A stretch of 64,000 bases of DNA from Streptomyces sp. Ru71 (lineage in GTDB: Bacteria > Actinomycetota > Actinomycetes > Streptomycetales > Streptomycetaceae). The position numbers and the translations under genes were made by a program. The stretch covers positions 62,001 to 126,000 of the forward strand of contig NZ_PQSS01000002.1 of the NCBI RefSeq assembly GCF_002920535.1, given 5' to 3'. Below are positions 16,631 through 26,124 of this stretch, one piece after another. Each line of letters starts with the position of its first letter. Position 1 is the stretch's first letter. The notes below the pieces were generated by a model. The model was not told the DNA's origin. It did no database searches and worked only from the letters and a program-made list of their open reading frames with translations.

Positions 16631-18753
16631 CGGGCACTCCTCCGTGCACGGTCCAGGCTGGTGCGGGCGGCGGCCGCCACCCGCTCCGGGGTGAGGCCGA
16701 ACTGGCGGTACAGGTTCTGGTAGGGGGCGCTGGCGCCGAACTGCTCGATGCTGACGGCCTGGCCGGCGCCGCCGAGCAGCGCGTACCAGCCGAGCGCGCT
16801 GCCGGCCTCGACCGAGACCCGGGCCGTCACGTGCGGCGGCAGCACCTGGTCGCGGTACTCCTGGTCCTGCTCCTCGAACCACTCCAGGCACGGCATCGAC
16901 ACCACCCGGGTGGCGATCGACTCGGCCTCAAGCAGACGGCGTGCCTCCAGGGCGATGGCGACCTCGCTGCCGGTGGCGATCAGCAGCACGTCGGGCTCGC
17001 CGCCGGACGCCTCGGCCAGCACATAGCCGCCGTGGACGGCGAGTTCGGCCGGGGCGAGACCGCCCTCGGGCGAGCGGTCGAGGACCGGCACGTCCTGCCG
17101 GGTCAGGGCCAGGCCCGCGGGCCGGTCGGTGCGTTCGAGCAGCGCCCGCCACACGGCGACGGTCTCGTTGGCGTCCGCGGGACGCACCACGTCGAGACCG
17201 GGGATGGCGCGCAGCGCCCACAGGTGCTCGACGGGCTGATGCGTGGGACCGTCCTCGCCGAGGCCGATGGAGTCGTGCGTCCACACGAACGTGACGGGAA
17301 GGCCCATCAGCGCGGCGAGCCGGACGGCGGGGCGCATGTAGTCCGAGAAGACCAGGAACGTTCCGCCGTAGGGGCGGGTGCCGCCGTGCAGGGCGATGCC
17401 GTTGAGGACGGCGCCCATCGCGTGCTCGCGGATGCCGAAGTGCAGGGTGCGGCCGTAGCGGTGGCCGGGATACGCGGCGGTCGCGTGCTCCTCGGGCAGG
17501 AACGACGGTTCGCCGCGCATCGTGGTGTTGTTGGACCCGGCCAGGTCGGCCGAGCCGCCCCACAGCTCGGGCAGCACGGGGGCGAGCGCGGAGAGCACCT
17601 CGCCGGAGGCCCGCCGGGTGGCGACCTGCTCGCCGGGGGTGAACTCCGGCAGCGCCCGGTGCCAGTCCCGCGGCAGCCTGCGCTGCGCGATCCGGTCGTA
17701 CTCGGCCGCGCGCCGCGGCTGCGCCGTGCGCCAGGCCGCGAACCGCTCCTCCCACCGCGCGCGCAGCCGAGCCCCGCGCGCGACCGCCTGCCGGGTGTGC
17801 GCCAGCACCTCGTCCGGCACCTGGAACGCGCGGTCCGGGTCGAGCCCGAGCAGCGCCTTGGTGGCCGCGGCCTCCGCGGCGCCCAGCCGCGCGCCGTGGA
17901 TCGCGCCCGTGTCCTGCTTGCCCGGCGACGGCCAGCCGATCACCGTGCGCAGGGCCACCAGTGACGGCCGGTCGGTGCGGTCGCGCGCCTCGCTCAGCGC
18001 CCGGTGCAGCGCCGCGGTGTCCTCCGCGTACTCACCCGAAGCCGTCCAGTCCACCTGCTGCACATGCCAGCCGTAGGCGCGGTAACGGGCGAGCACGTCC
18101 TCCGACGTCGCCACCGACCGGTCGTCCTCGATCGAGATGCGGTTGTCGTCCCACAGCACAACCAGGTTGCCCAGACGCTGGTGTCCCGCCAGCGAGCTCG
18201 CCTCATGGCTGATGCCCTCCTCCAGGTCCCCGTCGGAGGCGAAGACCCAGATGGTGTGGTCGAAGGGGGAGGTCCCCGGCTCGGCGTCGGGGTCGAACAG
18301 GCCGCGCTCGCGCCGGGCCGCCATCGCCATGCCGACGGCGTTGGCGAGCCCCTGGCCGAGCGGTCCCGTGGTGGTCTCCACGCCGGGCGTGTGCCCGTAC
18401 TCGGGATGCGCGGGGGTCAGGCTGCCCTCGGTGCGCAGCGCCCGCAGGTCGTCCAGGGTGAGCGGATAGCCGGACAGGTACAGCTGGGTGTACAGGGTCA
18501 GGCTGGCGTGCCCGCAGGACAGCACGAACCGGTCCCGGCCGGCCCAGGCCGGGTCGGAGGGGTCGTGGCGCAGCAGCTTCTGGAAGAGCAGATGGGCGGC
18601 GGGGGCCAGGCTGATCGCCGTCCCCGGGTGGCCGTGGCCCGCCGCCTCCACCGCGTCGATGGCCAGGCCCTTGGCGACATCGACCGCGCGGCGGTCGGCG
18701 GTCGTCCACTCCAGGGCCTGCGTGCGATCCGGCACGGTCAGTTGAGCGGTCAT
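16627..18753 (-). CDS. tkt: Transketolase
   Basis: A 708-residue full-length transketolase. It has AAGHGHPGTAISLAP near the N-terminus, the ThDP motif ASDGDLEEGISHEA to DDNRISIEDD, GGSADLAGSNNT, HFGIREHAMGAVLNG and the C-terminal THDSIGLGEDGPTHQPVEHL. It makes erythrose 4-phosphate from fructose 6-phosphate. It starts 37 bp after the DDE-domain gene and overlaps transaldolase by 4 bp. Together with transaldolase it forms a dedicated precursor pump for the shikimate genes. It is likely a cluster-specific second copy. Confidence 0.95.
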   Translation of the reverse strand: MTAQLTVPDRTQALEWTTADRRAVDVAKGLAIDAVEAAGHGHPGTAISLAPAAHLLFQKLLRHDPSDPAWAGRDRFVLSCGHASLTLYTQLYLSGYPLTLDDLRALRTEGSLTPAHPEYGHTPGVETTTGPLGQGLANAVGMAMAARRERGLFDPDAEPGTSPFDHTIWVFASDGDLEEGISHEASSLAGHQRLGNLVVLWDDNRISIEDDRSVATSEDVLARYRAYGWHVQQVDWTASGEYAEDTAALHRALSEARDRTDRPSLVALRTVIGWPSPGKQDTGAIHGARLGAAEAAATKALLGLDPDRAFQVPDEVLAHTRQAVARGARLRARWEERFAAWRTAQPRRAAEYDRIAQRRLPRDWHRALPEFTPGEQVATRRASGEVLSALAPVLPELWGGSADLAGSNNTTMRGEPSFLPEEHATAAYPGHRYGRTLHFGIREHAMGAVLNGIALHGGTRPYGGTFLVFSDYMRPAVRLAALMGLPVTFVWTHDSIGLGEDGPTHQPVEHLWALRAIPGLDVVRPADANETVAVWRALLERTDRPAGLALTRQDVPVLDRSPEGGLAPAELAVHGGYVLAEASGGEPDVLLIATGSEVAIALEARRLLEAESIATRVVSMPCLEWFEEQDQEYRDQVLPPHVTARVSVEAGSALGWYALLGGAGQAVSIEQFGASAPYQNLYRQFGLTPERVAAAARTSLDRARRSAR

Positions 18754-18789
18754 GGTTCCTCTCTCGGCTGGGACGTAACGGAATCGGCG

Positions 18790-19845
18790 TCAGGCGACGC
18801 GGGTGGTGCGGCCGCCCGTGGGACGGCCGGTGCCGGGCCGGGCGGCGAGCAGGGCCGAGGCATGGGCGACCGAGGCGAGGGTGGCGCGGCGGTGCCAGTC
18901 GTCGTACGAGGAGACCCCGTCGCCGGCCGGCGCGGGGCCGGAGTATCCGGCGGGCAGGCGCGGTTCGGGCTCCGGCAGCCGCACCAGGCGCAGCAGCTGG
19001 GCGGTGGAGTGGCCGGTCAGATCGGTCAGCCAGTACAGGCCCCGTGCCGGGTTGCGCGGGTCGCGCTCGGCGAGCAGCACCATCCTGCCCTTGCGGACGC
19101 CCGGAACCGCGAGGGCGTGGCAGTCGAGCCGGACGATCTCGCGCACCGGGCCGGCCGGTTCGCGGCCGGTGAGCGTGAGCACCGAGCCGCCGTGCCGCTC
19201 CGCCTCGGCCGCGGCCTGCCGGGCGGTGACGAAGCCGTGCCCGTGCGGGTCCTGGTGCCGCGCCGCGCCGGGGTTCACGAACTGGGCGCCGGAGACCCGC
19301 AGCACGTACGGCAGCCGGCCCGAGCGCAGTGCCCGCAGCACGCCGGGCACATGGGCGCGGCGGGCGTCGAGCAGCACCGGGACGTGGCGGCCGAGCCCGA
19401 GCCCCAGCGCCATGTCGATGCCCTGGGTGACACTGCCGCCGGTCGGCGCGTCGTCCGGGATGCCGGCCCGCTCCCGCAGGCCGGGCTCGAACCAGCGTGG
19501 CGTCAGCATCAGCCGCCAGTCCACGGGGACGCTGCCCCGCGCGGTGACCAGGGACAGGCCGACGACCCGCTGACCCGTCATCTGGCGCCCGGTGCGCGGG
19601 TCGGTGACCTGCTCGGCGCCGACCGCCCGCGCGTCGCACTCGATGAGCGCGGCCCGCACCGCGAGGGCGGACGGCCGGGTCACCTCCGTGACCGCCGCGA
19701 CGAGGTCCCGGCGTACCGAGGCCCAGTCCCAGTCGGGCCGGCCGGGCTGCGGCGCCGGGGAGTGCGGGAGCGGCTCGGTGGGGACCGGCGGGGTGCGGCG
19801 CGGGACCGGGGCCGGGCGCAGGGCGGGGGTACGCGTCCCGATCAC
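18790..19845 (-). CDS. Degenerate IS701-like DDE transposase-derived protein
   Basis: A 351-residue protein embedded in the aromatic operon. Residues from about 30 resemble the DDE core of IS701-type transposases in order: PDWDWASVRRDL, a GQRVVGLSL strand, VDWRLMLTPRWF, RAGIPDDA and the VLLDARRAHVPGVLRAL/LPYVLRVSG block. The N-terminal helical domain of true IS701 transposases is missing. By eye the first DDTG-type motif reads ECDARA, and the GYG after the second Asp reads RRA, so DNA transposition is unlikely. The GTG start overlaps the aroB stop (GTGA). No inverted repeats were seen at its borders. The role is unknown; a structural or regulatory domestication is the best guess. Confidence 0.6.
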   Translation of the reverse strand: MIGTRTPALRPAPVPRRTPPVPTEPLPHSPAPQPGRPDWDWASVRRDLVAAVTEVTRPSALAVRAALIECDARAVGAEQVTDPRTGRQMTGQRVVGLSLVTARGSVPVDWRLMLTPRWFEPGLRERAGIPDDAPTGGSVTQGIDMALGLGLGRHVPVLLDARRAHVPGVLRALRSGRLPYVLRVSGAQFVNPGAARHQDPHGHGFVTARQAAAEAERHGGSVLTLTGREPAGPVREIVRLDCHALAVPGVRKGRMVLLAERDPRNPARGLYWLTDLTGHSTAQLLRLVRLPEPEPRLPAGYSGPAPAGDGVSSYDDWHRRATLASVAHASALLAARPGTGRPTGGRTTRVA

Positions 19846-20948
19846 GGCCGTCCCACCTTCGCGTACGCCGCCTCCAGCAGCGCCTCGTCGGGGGAGTCGA
19901 GGATCGCGGGGCTGCCGATGGCGTCCAGCACCACGAAGCGCAGCCGGCGGCCGCGGGCCTTCTTGTCGACGCCGAACGCCTGCCGCAGCTCGGGCCAGGC
20001 GGCGGACGGCCAGGTGGTGGGCAGCCCCACCGCGGACAGCAGGTGGCGGTGGCGCTCGACGTCGGCGTGCGTCAGCCGCCCGCTCAGCCGCGCCAGTTCC
20101 GCCGCGTACACCATGCCGACGGCGACGGCTTCGCCGTGCCGCACCCGGTAGCCCTCGGCGCGCTCGATCGCATGGCCCAGGGTGTGGCCGTAGTTGAGGT
20201 ACTCGCGTGCGCCGTGCTCCAGCGGGTCGCCGGCCACCACGTCCGCCTTGACGCGCACCGCCCGCTCGATCAGCTCGCGCACCACCGGCGCGTCCGGGTC
20301 GGTGGCGCCGCGCGGGTCCACGGCGACCAGGTCGAGGATGCCGGTGTCGGCGATGAAGCCGGCCTTGAGGATCTCGGCCGTGCCGCTGACGAGCTCGGCC
20401 GGGTCGAGGGTGGCGAGCCGGTCGGTGTCGCACAGCACGCCCGCCGGGGAGTGGAAGGCCCCGACGAGGTTCTTGCCCGAGGGCAGGTTGACCGCCGTCT
20501 TGCCGCCGACCGCCGCGTCGACCATGGCGAGCAGCGTGGTCGGCACCAGGACCAGCCGCACCCCGCGCAGCCAGTTCGCGGCGACGTATCCGGCGAGGTC
20601 GGTGGTGGCCCCGCCGCCCAGGCCCACCACGGCGTCGGTGCGGGTGAACCCGGCGCGGGCCAGGGTGTCCCAGATCCCGGCGGCCACCCGCAGGTCCTTG
20701 GCCTGCTCACCGTCGGGCACCGGGATCAACGTCACGACGCGGCCCGCGTCCGACAGCGCCTCGGCCGTGCGCAGCGCCTCGCCGGACATGGCGTGCGGGT
20801 GGATCAGGCCGACGCGCAGCACCGGGTCGCCGAGCAGCGCGTCCAGTTCCCGCTGCGCGACACCGGTGCCGACGACGACGTCGTACGGCTGCGGTGCGTG
20901 GCGCACCGTGACCCGGGTGACGGGGCGGTGCGTGAGCGAGGCGCTCAT
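19842..20948 (-). CDS. aroB: 3-Dehydroquinate synthase
   Basis: A 368-residue NAD-dependent, metal-dependent enzyme that cyclises DAHP to 3-dehydroquinate. Motifs are [41 protein letters not shown], the metal-binding [11 protein letters not shown] and [10 protein letters not shown]. These agree with true AroB rather than the amino-DHQ or sugar-phosphate cyclases of other clusters, although a substrate switch cannot be excluded without a tree. It starts with ATG overlapping the aroC stop (ATGA). Confidence 0.93.
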   Translation of the reverse strand: MSASLTHRPVTRVTVRHAPQPYDVVVGTGVAQRELDALLGDPVLRVGLIHPHAMSGEALRTAEALSDAGRVVTLIPVPDGEQAKDLRVAAGIWDTLARAGFTRTDAVVGLGGGATTDLAGYVAANWLRGVRLVLVPTTLLAMVDAAVGGKTAVNLPSGKNLVGAFHSPAGVLCDTDRLATLDPAELVSGTAEILKAGFIADTGILDLVAVDPRGATDPDAPVVRELIERAVRVKADVVAGDPLEHGAREYLNYGHTLGHAIERAEGYRVRHGEAVAVGMVYAAELARLSGRLTHADVERHRHLLSAVGLPTTWPSAAWPELRQAFGVDKKARGRRLRFVVLDAIGSPAILDSPDEALLEAAYAKVGRP

Positions 20949-22129
20949 CGGACGACCAGGTGGGAGAGGTAGGCGGCGTGGTTGCGGGCGGTCTCGGCGA
21001 CGCTGTCGCCGCCGAACTTCTCCAGCGCCGCGTCGGCGAGGACCAGCGCCGTCATGGCCTCGGCGACCACACCGGCCGCGGGCACCGCGCACACGTCGGA
21101 GCGCTGGTGGTGGGCGGCGGCGGCCTCGCCGGTGGCCACGTCGACGGTGGCCAGGGCGCGCGGCACGGTGGCGATCGGCTTCATCGCCGCCCGCACCCGC
21201 AGCAGCTCACCGGTGGTGATGCCGCCCTCGACGCCGCCCGCGTGCCCGGTGCGCCGGCGCACTCCGCCGTCGCCGGGCAGGATCTCGTCGTGCGCCGCCG
21301 AGCCCGGCACCCGGGCCAGCGCGAAGCCCTCGCCGAACTCCACGCCCTTGATGGCCTGGATGCCCATCAGGGCGGCGGCGAGCCGGGCGTCGATGCGCCG
21401 GTCGGCGTGCACATGGCTGCCCAGGCCCGGCACCAGGCCGTACACCAGGACCTCCACCACACCGCCGAGCGTGTCGCCGTCACGGTGGGCCTGTTCGATG
21501 CGCTCCACCATGGCGGCCGAGCCCTCGGGGTCGAAGCAGCGCACGGGGTCGGCGTCCAGGCACTCCACGTCGTCCGGGCCCGGCAGCGAGGTGCCGGCCG
21601 AGGCGACGCCGCCCAGCTCCACGACGTGGCTGACCAGCCGGATGCCGTAGGCCTGGGCGAGGAAGGCCCGGGCGACCTCGCCGAGGGCGACCCGCGCCGC
21701 GGTCTCCCGGGCGCTGGCGCGCTCCAGGACCGGGCGGGCGTCGTCGAAGCCGTACTTCTGCATACCGGCGAGGTCGGCGTGGCCGGGCCGCGGCCGGGTC
21801 AGCGGGGCGTTGCGCGCGAGGCCGGCGAGGTCCGCCTCGTCGACCGGGTCGGCGGCCATCACCGTCTGCCACTTGGGCCATTCGGTGTTGCCGACCTGGA
21901 TCGCGACGGGCCCGCCCTGGGTGCGGCCGTGCCGTACGCCGCCCAGGAAGCTGACCGCGTCCTGCTCGAACTTCATACGGGCGCCCCGGCCGTGCCCGAG
22001 GCGCCGGCGGGCCAGCGCGTCCGCCACCTGCTTGGTGGTGATGTCCACCCCGGCGGGCAGTCCTTCGAGTACGGCCGTCAGGGCCGGTCCGTGCGATTCG
22101 CCGGCGGTGAGCCATCGCAGCCTGGTCAA
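20945..22129 (-). CDS. aroC: Chorismate synthase
   Basis: A 394-residue FMN-dependent lyase that converts EPSP to chorismate, the branch point for both the men and tyrosine genes of this cluster. Signatures are [49 protein letters not shown] and [16 protein letters not shown]. The start is a TTG (22129) with the ribosome site GAAGGAA well placed; no better ATG/GTG exists near the conserved N-terminus. A short 55-bp gap separates it from tyrA. Confidence 0.96.
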   Translation of the reverse strand: MTRLRWLTAGESHGPALTAVLEGLPAGVDITTKQVADALARRRLGHGRGARMKFEQDAVSFLGGVRHGRTQGGPVAIQVGNTEWPKWQTVMAADPVDEADLAGLARNAPLTRPRPGHADLAGMQKYGFDDARPVLERASARETAARVALGEVARAFLAQAYGIRLVSHVVELGGVASAGTSLPGPDDVECLDADPVRCFDPEGSAAMVERIEQAHRDGDTLGGVVEVLVYGLVPGLGSHVHADRRIDARLAAALMGIQAIKGVEFGEGFALARVPGSAAHDEILPGDGGVRRRTGHAGGVEGGITTGELLRVRAAMKPIATVPRALATVDVATGEAAAAHHQRSDVCAVPAAGVVAEAMTALVLADAALEKFGGDSVAETARNHAAYLSHLVVR

Positions 22130-22184
22130 TGCAGTTCCTTCGTCGTAGGCCGTGCGGCCGGCAGCGCCGGCCCGGGGGAGTCGG

Positions 22185-23348
22185 TCAGGCCGCGGTCGCG
22201 GCGGGGTGCGGATCGGGGACGGGAAGCGGCTCGGGGAACCCCTCGCCCGGGGCGGCGGGCACCCGCTGGACGTTCCAGCCGTCCGCGCGCAGCCGCCGCG
22301 CCATCTGTACGGCCGACGCGGCCGTCACCGTCAGCTCGACCAGTCCGCTCGGCGAGCCGGGCGAGTGGTCGATGGTCATGTCCTCGATGTTCACGCCGAG
22401 TTCGGAGGCCGCGGCGAGGAGCCGGGCCAGCTCGCCGGGCTGGTCGCCGATCAGCACGCGGACGGGCGAGCAGACCGGCAGCACGGCGCTGTGCTTGTCG
22501 GGCACGCAGGCCCGGCCCTCGGTGCCGCGGCACAGCAGCTCGGAGACCAGCTGGTCGCCGAGCGCCCGGTCGTCGGGGTCCGCGGAGGCCAGGCCGCGCA
22601 GGGCGGCGACCGTGGTGGTGAGGTCCTCGGCCAGCTCGCCGAGCACGTCGGCGACGGCGCCGGCGTTGGCCGCGAGGATGTCGGACCACAGCCGGGGGTC
22701 GCCGCCCGCGATCCGGATGACGTCGCGCAGGCCCTGGCCCGCCAGGCGCGCGGCGTCGTCCTCGATGCCGACCAGGCGGGCCGCCATCAGGGACGCCACC
22801 ACGTGCGGGGCGTGCGAGACGACCGCCACGGCCCGGTCGTGCCGCTCGGCCTGCATCAGGACCGGCAGCGCCCCGCACAGCGAGACCAGTTCCAGCGCCC
22901 GGTTGACGGTCTCCCGGTCGGTGGCCGCGGAGGGCGTGAGCACCCAGGGCCGGTCCTTGAACAGGGTGGCGCAGGCGGCCAGCGGCCCGGAGCGTTCCCG
23001 CCCGGCCATCGGATGGCCGCCGATGAACAGCGCCGGGTCCGCACCGCTGCCGTCCACCTCGGCCTGCGGGCCCGCCTTGACGCTGGCCACGTCGGTGTAG
23101 CCGCGGGCGAGCCCACAGGCCTGCTTCTCGGCGAGCACCGCGCCGATGCGCCCCGGCGGCACGGCGAGGACCGCCAGATCGACGGTCCCCTCCGGCGGCC
23201 GGCACACCCCGGCGCCCAGCGACTCCGCGGTGCGCGCCGCGGACTCGTCGGCGTCCTGCAGATACACGCGGACGCCCTTGTGGGTGAGGGCCAGCGCGAT
23301 GGACGTGCCGATCAGCCCGGTACCGACGACGGCCGCGGTGCGGATCAC
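22185..23348 (-). CDS. tyrA: Prephenate dehydrogenase with C-terminal ACT domain
   Basis: A 387-residue protein with an N-terminal NAD-binding fold ([15 protein letters not shown]), the catalytic-histidine region [12 protein letters not shown], the helical prephenate dehydrogenase domain and a C-terminal ACT domain (about residues 300-365, [19 protein letters not shown]). It oxidatively decarboxylates prephenate to 4-hydroxyphenylpyruvate. The ACT domain suggests tyrosine feedback. The GTG start overlaps the aroH stop (GTGA). Its product would be the substrate of the Pat-like aminotransferase. Confidence 0.92.
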   Translation of the reverse strand: MIRTAAVVGTGLIGTSIALALTHKGVRVYLQDADESAARTAESLGAGVCRPPEGTVDLAVLAVPPGRIGAVLAEKQACGLARGYTDVASVKAGPQAEVDGSGADPALFIGGHPMAGRERSGPLAACATLFKDRPWVLTPSAATDRETVNRALELVSLCGALPVLMQAERHDRAVAVVSHAPHVVASLMAARLVGIEDDAARLAGQGLRDVIRIAGGDPRLWSDILAANAGAVADVLGELAEDLTTTVAALRGLASADPDDRALGDQLVSELLCRGTEGRACVPDKHSAVLPVCSPVRVLIGDQPGELARLLAAASELGVNIEDMTIDHSPGSPSGLVELTVTAASAVQMARRLRADGWNVQRVPAAPGEGFPEPLPVPDPHPAATAA

Positions 23349-23728
23349 GCCGCTGCCCTGGCCGGGATCGGCACGAGGTCGCGGCGCAGGGCGGCGGCGC
23401 CACCGAGGTAGACGTGCCGGATCTCGGACTTGGCCCGGCCGGTCTCCGCGTGCACCAGGAGCCGCACCGTCCGGGGCAGCGCGCCCTGGATGTCGAGTTC
23501 CTGGGCGCACATCAACGGAACGTCGGCGAGGCCGAGTTCGCGTACCGCGACCGCGGGGAACCCGCAGCGCAGGTCCGGCGTCGAGGTGAAGATGATGCTG
23601 ATCAGGCTGTCCCGGTCCAGCTCGTTGGCTTCGAGGACCTCGTTGAACAGCTCCTTCACCGCGTCCAGCAGCACCGTCTTGTCGTCCCGGTCGAGCTGGA
23701 CCGCGCCACGCACCGCTCGTACGGCCAC
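23345..23728 (-). CDS. aroH: Chorismate mutase, AroH type
   Basis: A 127-residue monofunctional chorismate mutase of the Bacillus AroH (trimeric pseudo-barrel) class, not the usual actinobacterial AroQ. Diagnostic segments are AVRGAVQLDRDD, the conserved arginine and FTSTPDLRCGFPA, VPLMCAQELDIQGALP and SEIRHVYLGGAAALRRDL. It converts chorismate to prephenate. The GTG start has an excellent AAGGAGG ribosome site. It is followed by tyrA with a 4-bp overlap, so prephenate is presumably channelled to tyrosine. Confidence 0.92.
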   Translation of the reverse strand: MAVRAVRGAVQLDRDDKTVLLDAVKELFNEVLEANELDRDSLISIIFTSTPDLRCGFPAVAVRELGLADVPLMCAQELDIQGALPRTVRLLVHAETGRAKSEIRHVYLGGAAALRRDLVPIPARAAA

Positions 23729-23775
23729 TGTGCTTTCCTCCTTGCCGTTGGCTCGCTCGTCGCTGACTTCGCCGC

Positions 23776-25167
23776 TCAGGCCGCGGCCGGGACGGCCGGG
23801 TCGAGCAGTTCGAGGGGCAGGTTCCGCTCCCGGTACAGCTCGGCGACCTGGAAGGCGAGGTCGAGCGACTGGTAGCGGTTCAGACGCGGGTCGCAGGCCG
23901 TCTCGTAGCGCTGGTGCAGGTCGTCGACGAAGATCTCGTCGCCGCCGCCCACGCACTCGGTGACGTCGTCGCCGGTCAGCTCGATGTGGATGCCGCCCGG
24001 GTGGGTGGCCAGCGAGCGGTGCACCTCGAAGAAGCCGCGGACCTCGTCCATCACGTCGTCGAAGCGGCGCGTCTTGTGGCCGGAGGCCGCCTCGAAGGTG
24101 TTGCCGTGCATCGGGTCGCACAGCCAGGCGACCGTGGCGCCCGCGTCGGTGACGCTGCGCACCAGCTCGGGCAGCACGTCCCGGACCTTGTCGCGGCCCA
24201 TGCGGGTGATGAAGGTGAGCCGGCCCGCCTCGTTGCTGGGGTTGATCTTCTCGACCAGCGCGAGGGCGTCCTTCGCGGTCGTGGTCGGGCCGAGCTTCAC
24301 CCCGATGGGGTTGCGGACCTGGGAGACGAACTCGATGTGCGCGCCGTCCAGCTGACGGGTGCGCTCACCGATCCAGATCATGTGGCCGGAGGTGTCGTAG
24401 CGCAGGCCCGTGCGCTCGTCGGTGCGCGACAGCGCGGCCTCGTAGTCGAGCAGCAGCGCCTCGTGGCTGGAGAAGACCTCGGCGGAGTGGAACTCGGCCG
24501 GGTCGGCGCCGCACGCGGCGAGGAAGGCCAGCGCGTTGTCGATCTCCTCGGCGAGCCGCTCGTAGCGCTCACCGATGGGGGACTTGGCGACGAAGTCCTG
24601 GTTCCACTCGTGCACCTGGCGCAGGTCCGCGTAGCCGCCGGTGGTGAAGGCGCGGATCAGGTTCAGGGTCGCGGCGGAGGCGTGGTACATCCGCTTGAGC
24701 CGCTCCGGGTCCGGGGTGCGGGCCTCGGGGGTGAAGGGGAGCCCGTTGACCGCGTCGCCGCGGTAGACGGGCAGCTCGACGCCGTCGCGCACCTCGACCG
24801 GCTTGGAGCGCGGCTTGGAGTACTGGCCCGCGATCCGGCCGATCTTGACGACCGGCACCGAGGTCGCGTACGTCAGGACCGCCGACATCTGCAGCAGCGT
24901 CTTGACCTTGTCCCGCACCTGGTCGGCGGAGACCCCGTCGAAGGTCTCCGCGCAGTCGCCGCCCTGCAGGACGAAGGCCTCGCCGCGGGCCACCGAGGCC
25001 AGCCGGTCGCGCAGTTGGTCGCACTCGCCGGCGAACACCAGCGGGGGGTAGGCCGCGAGCTCGGCGGTCACCGACCGCAGTGCGTCCCGGTCCGGCCAGT
25101 CGGGCTGCTGCGCGGCCGGCAGCCGGCGCCAGGAGTCCGCTTCCGTGACGGTCTTGGCAACGTTCAT
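23776..25167 (-). CDS. Class II 3-deoxy-D-arabino-heptulosonate 7-phosphate synthase
   Basis: A full-length class II (plant/actinobacterial) DAHP synthase, the entry enzyme of the shikimate pathway, joining PEP and erythrose 4-phosphate. It shows WRRLPAAQQPDWPD, FVLQGGDCAETF, GRIAGQYSKPRS, RTDERTGLRYDTSGHMIWIG, VGVKLGPTTTAKDA-type sequence and WLCDPMHGNTFEAASGHKTR. I used the ATG at 25167 because a GAGG element precedes it; an in-frame ATG at 25197 adds ten residues. Such extra copies often mark clusters that need aromatic precursors. Confidence 0.94.
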   Translation of the reverse strand: MNVAKTVTEADSWRRLPAAQQPDWPDRDALRSVTAELAAYPPLVFAGECDQLRDRLASVARGEAFVLQGGDCAETFDGVSADQVRDKVKTLLQMSAVLTYATSVPVVKIGRIAGQYSKPRSKPVEVRDGVELPVYRGDAVNGLPFTPEARTPDPERLKRMYHASAATLNLIRAFTTGGYADLRQVHEWNQDFVAKSPIGERYERLAEEIDNALAFLAACGADPAEFHSAEVFSSHEALLLDYEAALSRTDERTGLRYDTSGHMIWIGERTRQLDGAHIEFVSQVRNPIGVKLGPTTTAKDALALVEKINPSNEAGRLTFITRMGRDKVRDVLPELVRSVTDAGATVAWLCDPMHGNTFEAASGHKTRRFDDVMDEVRGFFEVHRSLATHPGGIHIELTGDDVTECVGGGDEIFVDDLHQRYETACDPRLNRYQSLDLAFQVAELYRERNLPLELLDPAVPAAA

Positions 25168-25249
25168 GATGGGCTCTGCCTCACTCTGAGTCGTCATCGA
25201 CGGGAATCGGGGACGTGCGGGTGTGGGGAGTGACGGGAGGTGCCAAGGC

Positions 25250-26068
25250 CTACTCCTCCAGCAGGTCCGGCTGTTCGCGGACGATCTCGTCCCACAGCAG
25301 CTGGAAGCTGAACCAGCCCAGCTGCTCGTCGCCGAAGCCGTCGCCGGCGGCGAGCGCCTGCTCGTGGGTGAAGGTCTGCGGGGTGCCCGCGGCCTGGGCG
25401 AGCAGCTGGACCTGGGCGCAGCTGTCGTAGGTGAAGAACCAGTGCACGGCCTCGTCGAGGGTGCCGCCGACGGTGATCAGCCCGTGGTGGCGCAGCAGGA
25501 TCGCCCGGTTGTCACCGAGCTTCTCGGCGATGTCCCGGCCCTGCTCCACGGTGGTGGAGGGGCCCTCGTAGTCGCCGTAGAGGACCTGCTTGCCGTAGAA
25601 CGCCGCGGACTCCTGGTCGATCGGCTCCAGCAGCCGGCCGAGCGCGCCCAGGGCGCGGGAGTGCGCGGTGTGGCCGTGCGCGGCGGCCTCGGCACCCGGG
25701 TTCATCTCGTGGATGGCCGAGTGGATGACGAACGCGCTCGGATTGACCCGGTGCCTGCCGTGCACGACGCGTCCCGCGGAGTCCACGCAGATCAGGTCGG
25801 CGACCCGGACGTGCTTGAAGGAGACCCCGAAGGGGTTGACCCAGAACCGGTCCGGGAACTCCGGGTCACGCACCGATATATGACCAGAAATCCCCTCACC
25901 GAAGCCGTACTTGCCGAACAGCCGCAGCGCGGCGGCCAGGCGCTGTTTGCGATGGCGCCGGGCGTCCTCGTGCGTGGCGAAGGTGGGCTCGCCCGGGATG
26001 GGCAGGCCGGTGTGGGTGTCGGCCAGGAACTCGGGCCTGGCGTCGGCGACGGCGGTCGTGGTCGTCAT
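25250..26068 (-). CDS. Class II aldolase/adducin-family protein
   Basis: A 272-residue class II aldolase-fold protein. The N-terminal half contains KYGFGEGISGHISVRDP. The metal-binding histidines are in AAAHGHTAHSRALG and ILLRHHGLITVG. Relatives include fuculose-phosphate aldolases and sugar-acid decarboxylases, but this branch acts on uncharacterised substrates and often accompanies flavoproteins. It is transcribed with the FAD/NAD(P) protein upstream and DAHP synthase downstream. Whether it makes or breaks a C-C bond in the product pathway cannot be told. Confidence 0.8.
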   Translation of the reverse strand: MTTTTAVADARPEFLADTHTGLPIPGEPTFATHEDARRHRKQRLAAALRLFGKYGFGEGISGHISVRDPEFPDRFWVNPFGVSFKHVRVADLICVDSAGRVVHGRHRVNPSAFVIHSAIHEMNPGAEAAAHGHTAHSRALGALGRLLEPIDQESAAFYGKQVLYGDYEGPSTTVEQGRDIAEKLGDNRAILLRHHGLITVGGTLDEAVHWFFTYDSCAQVQLLAQAAGTPQTFTHEQALAAGDGFGDEQLGWFSFQLLWDEIVREQPDLLEE

Positions 26069-26124
26069 GGGATACGGCCTTTCTGCCCGTGCGGGCGTGG
26101 CGGGTGCGGCGGCTGCGAACCGGT

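Noticed and set aside
18790..19845. Possibility that this gene is a second 3-dehydroquinate synthase or an amino-DHQ synthase, given its place beside aroB
   Set aside because: It has no nucleotide-binding or metal-binding AroB motifs; the sequence blocks fit an IS701-type DDE core instead.
26110..26122. GAACCGGTTC palindrome between the class II aldolase and the FAD protein
   Set aside because: It lacks the A-rich half and 9-bp spacer of the other operators and lies in a 56-bp gap inside one operon.
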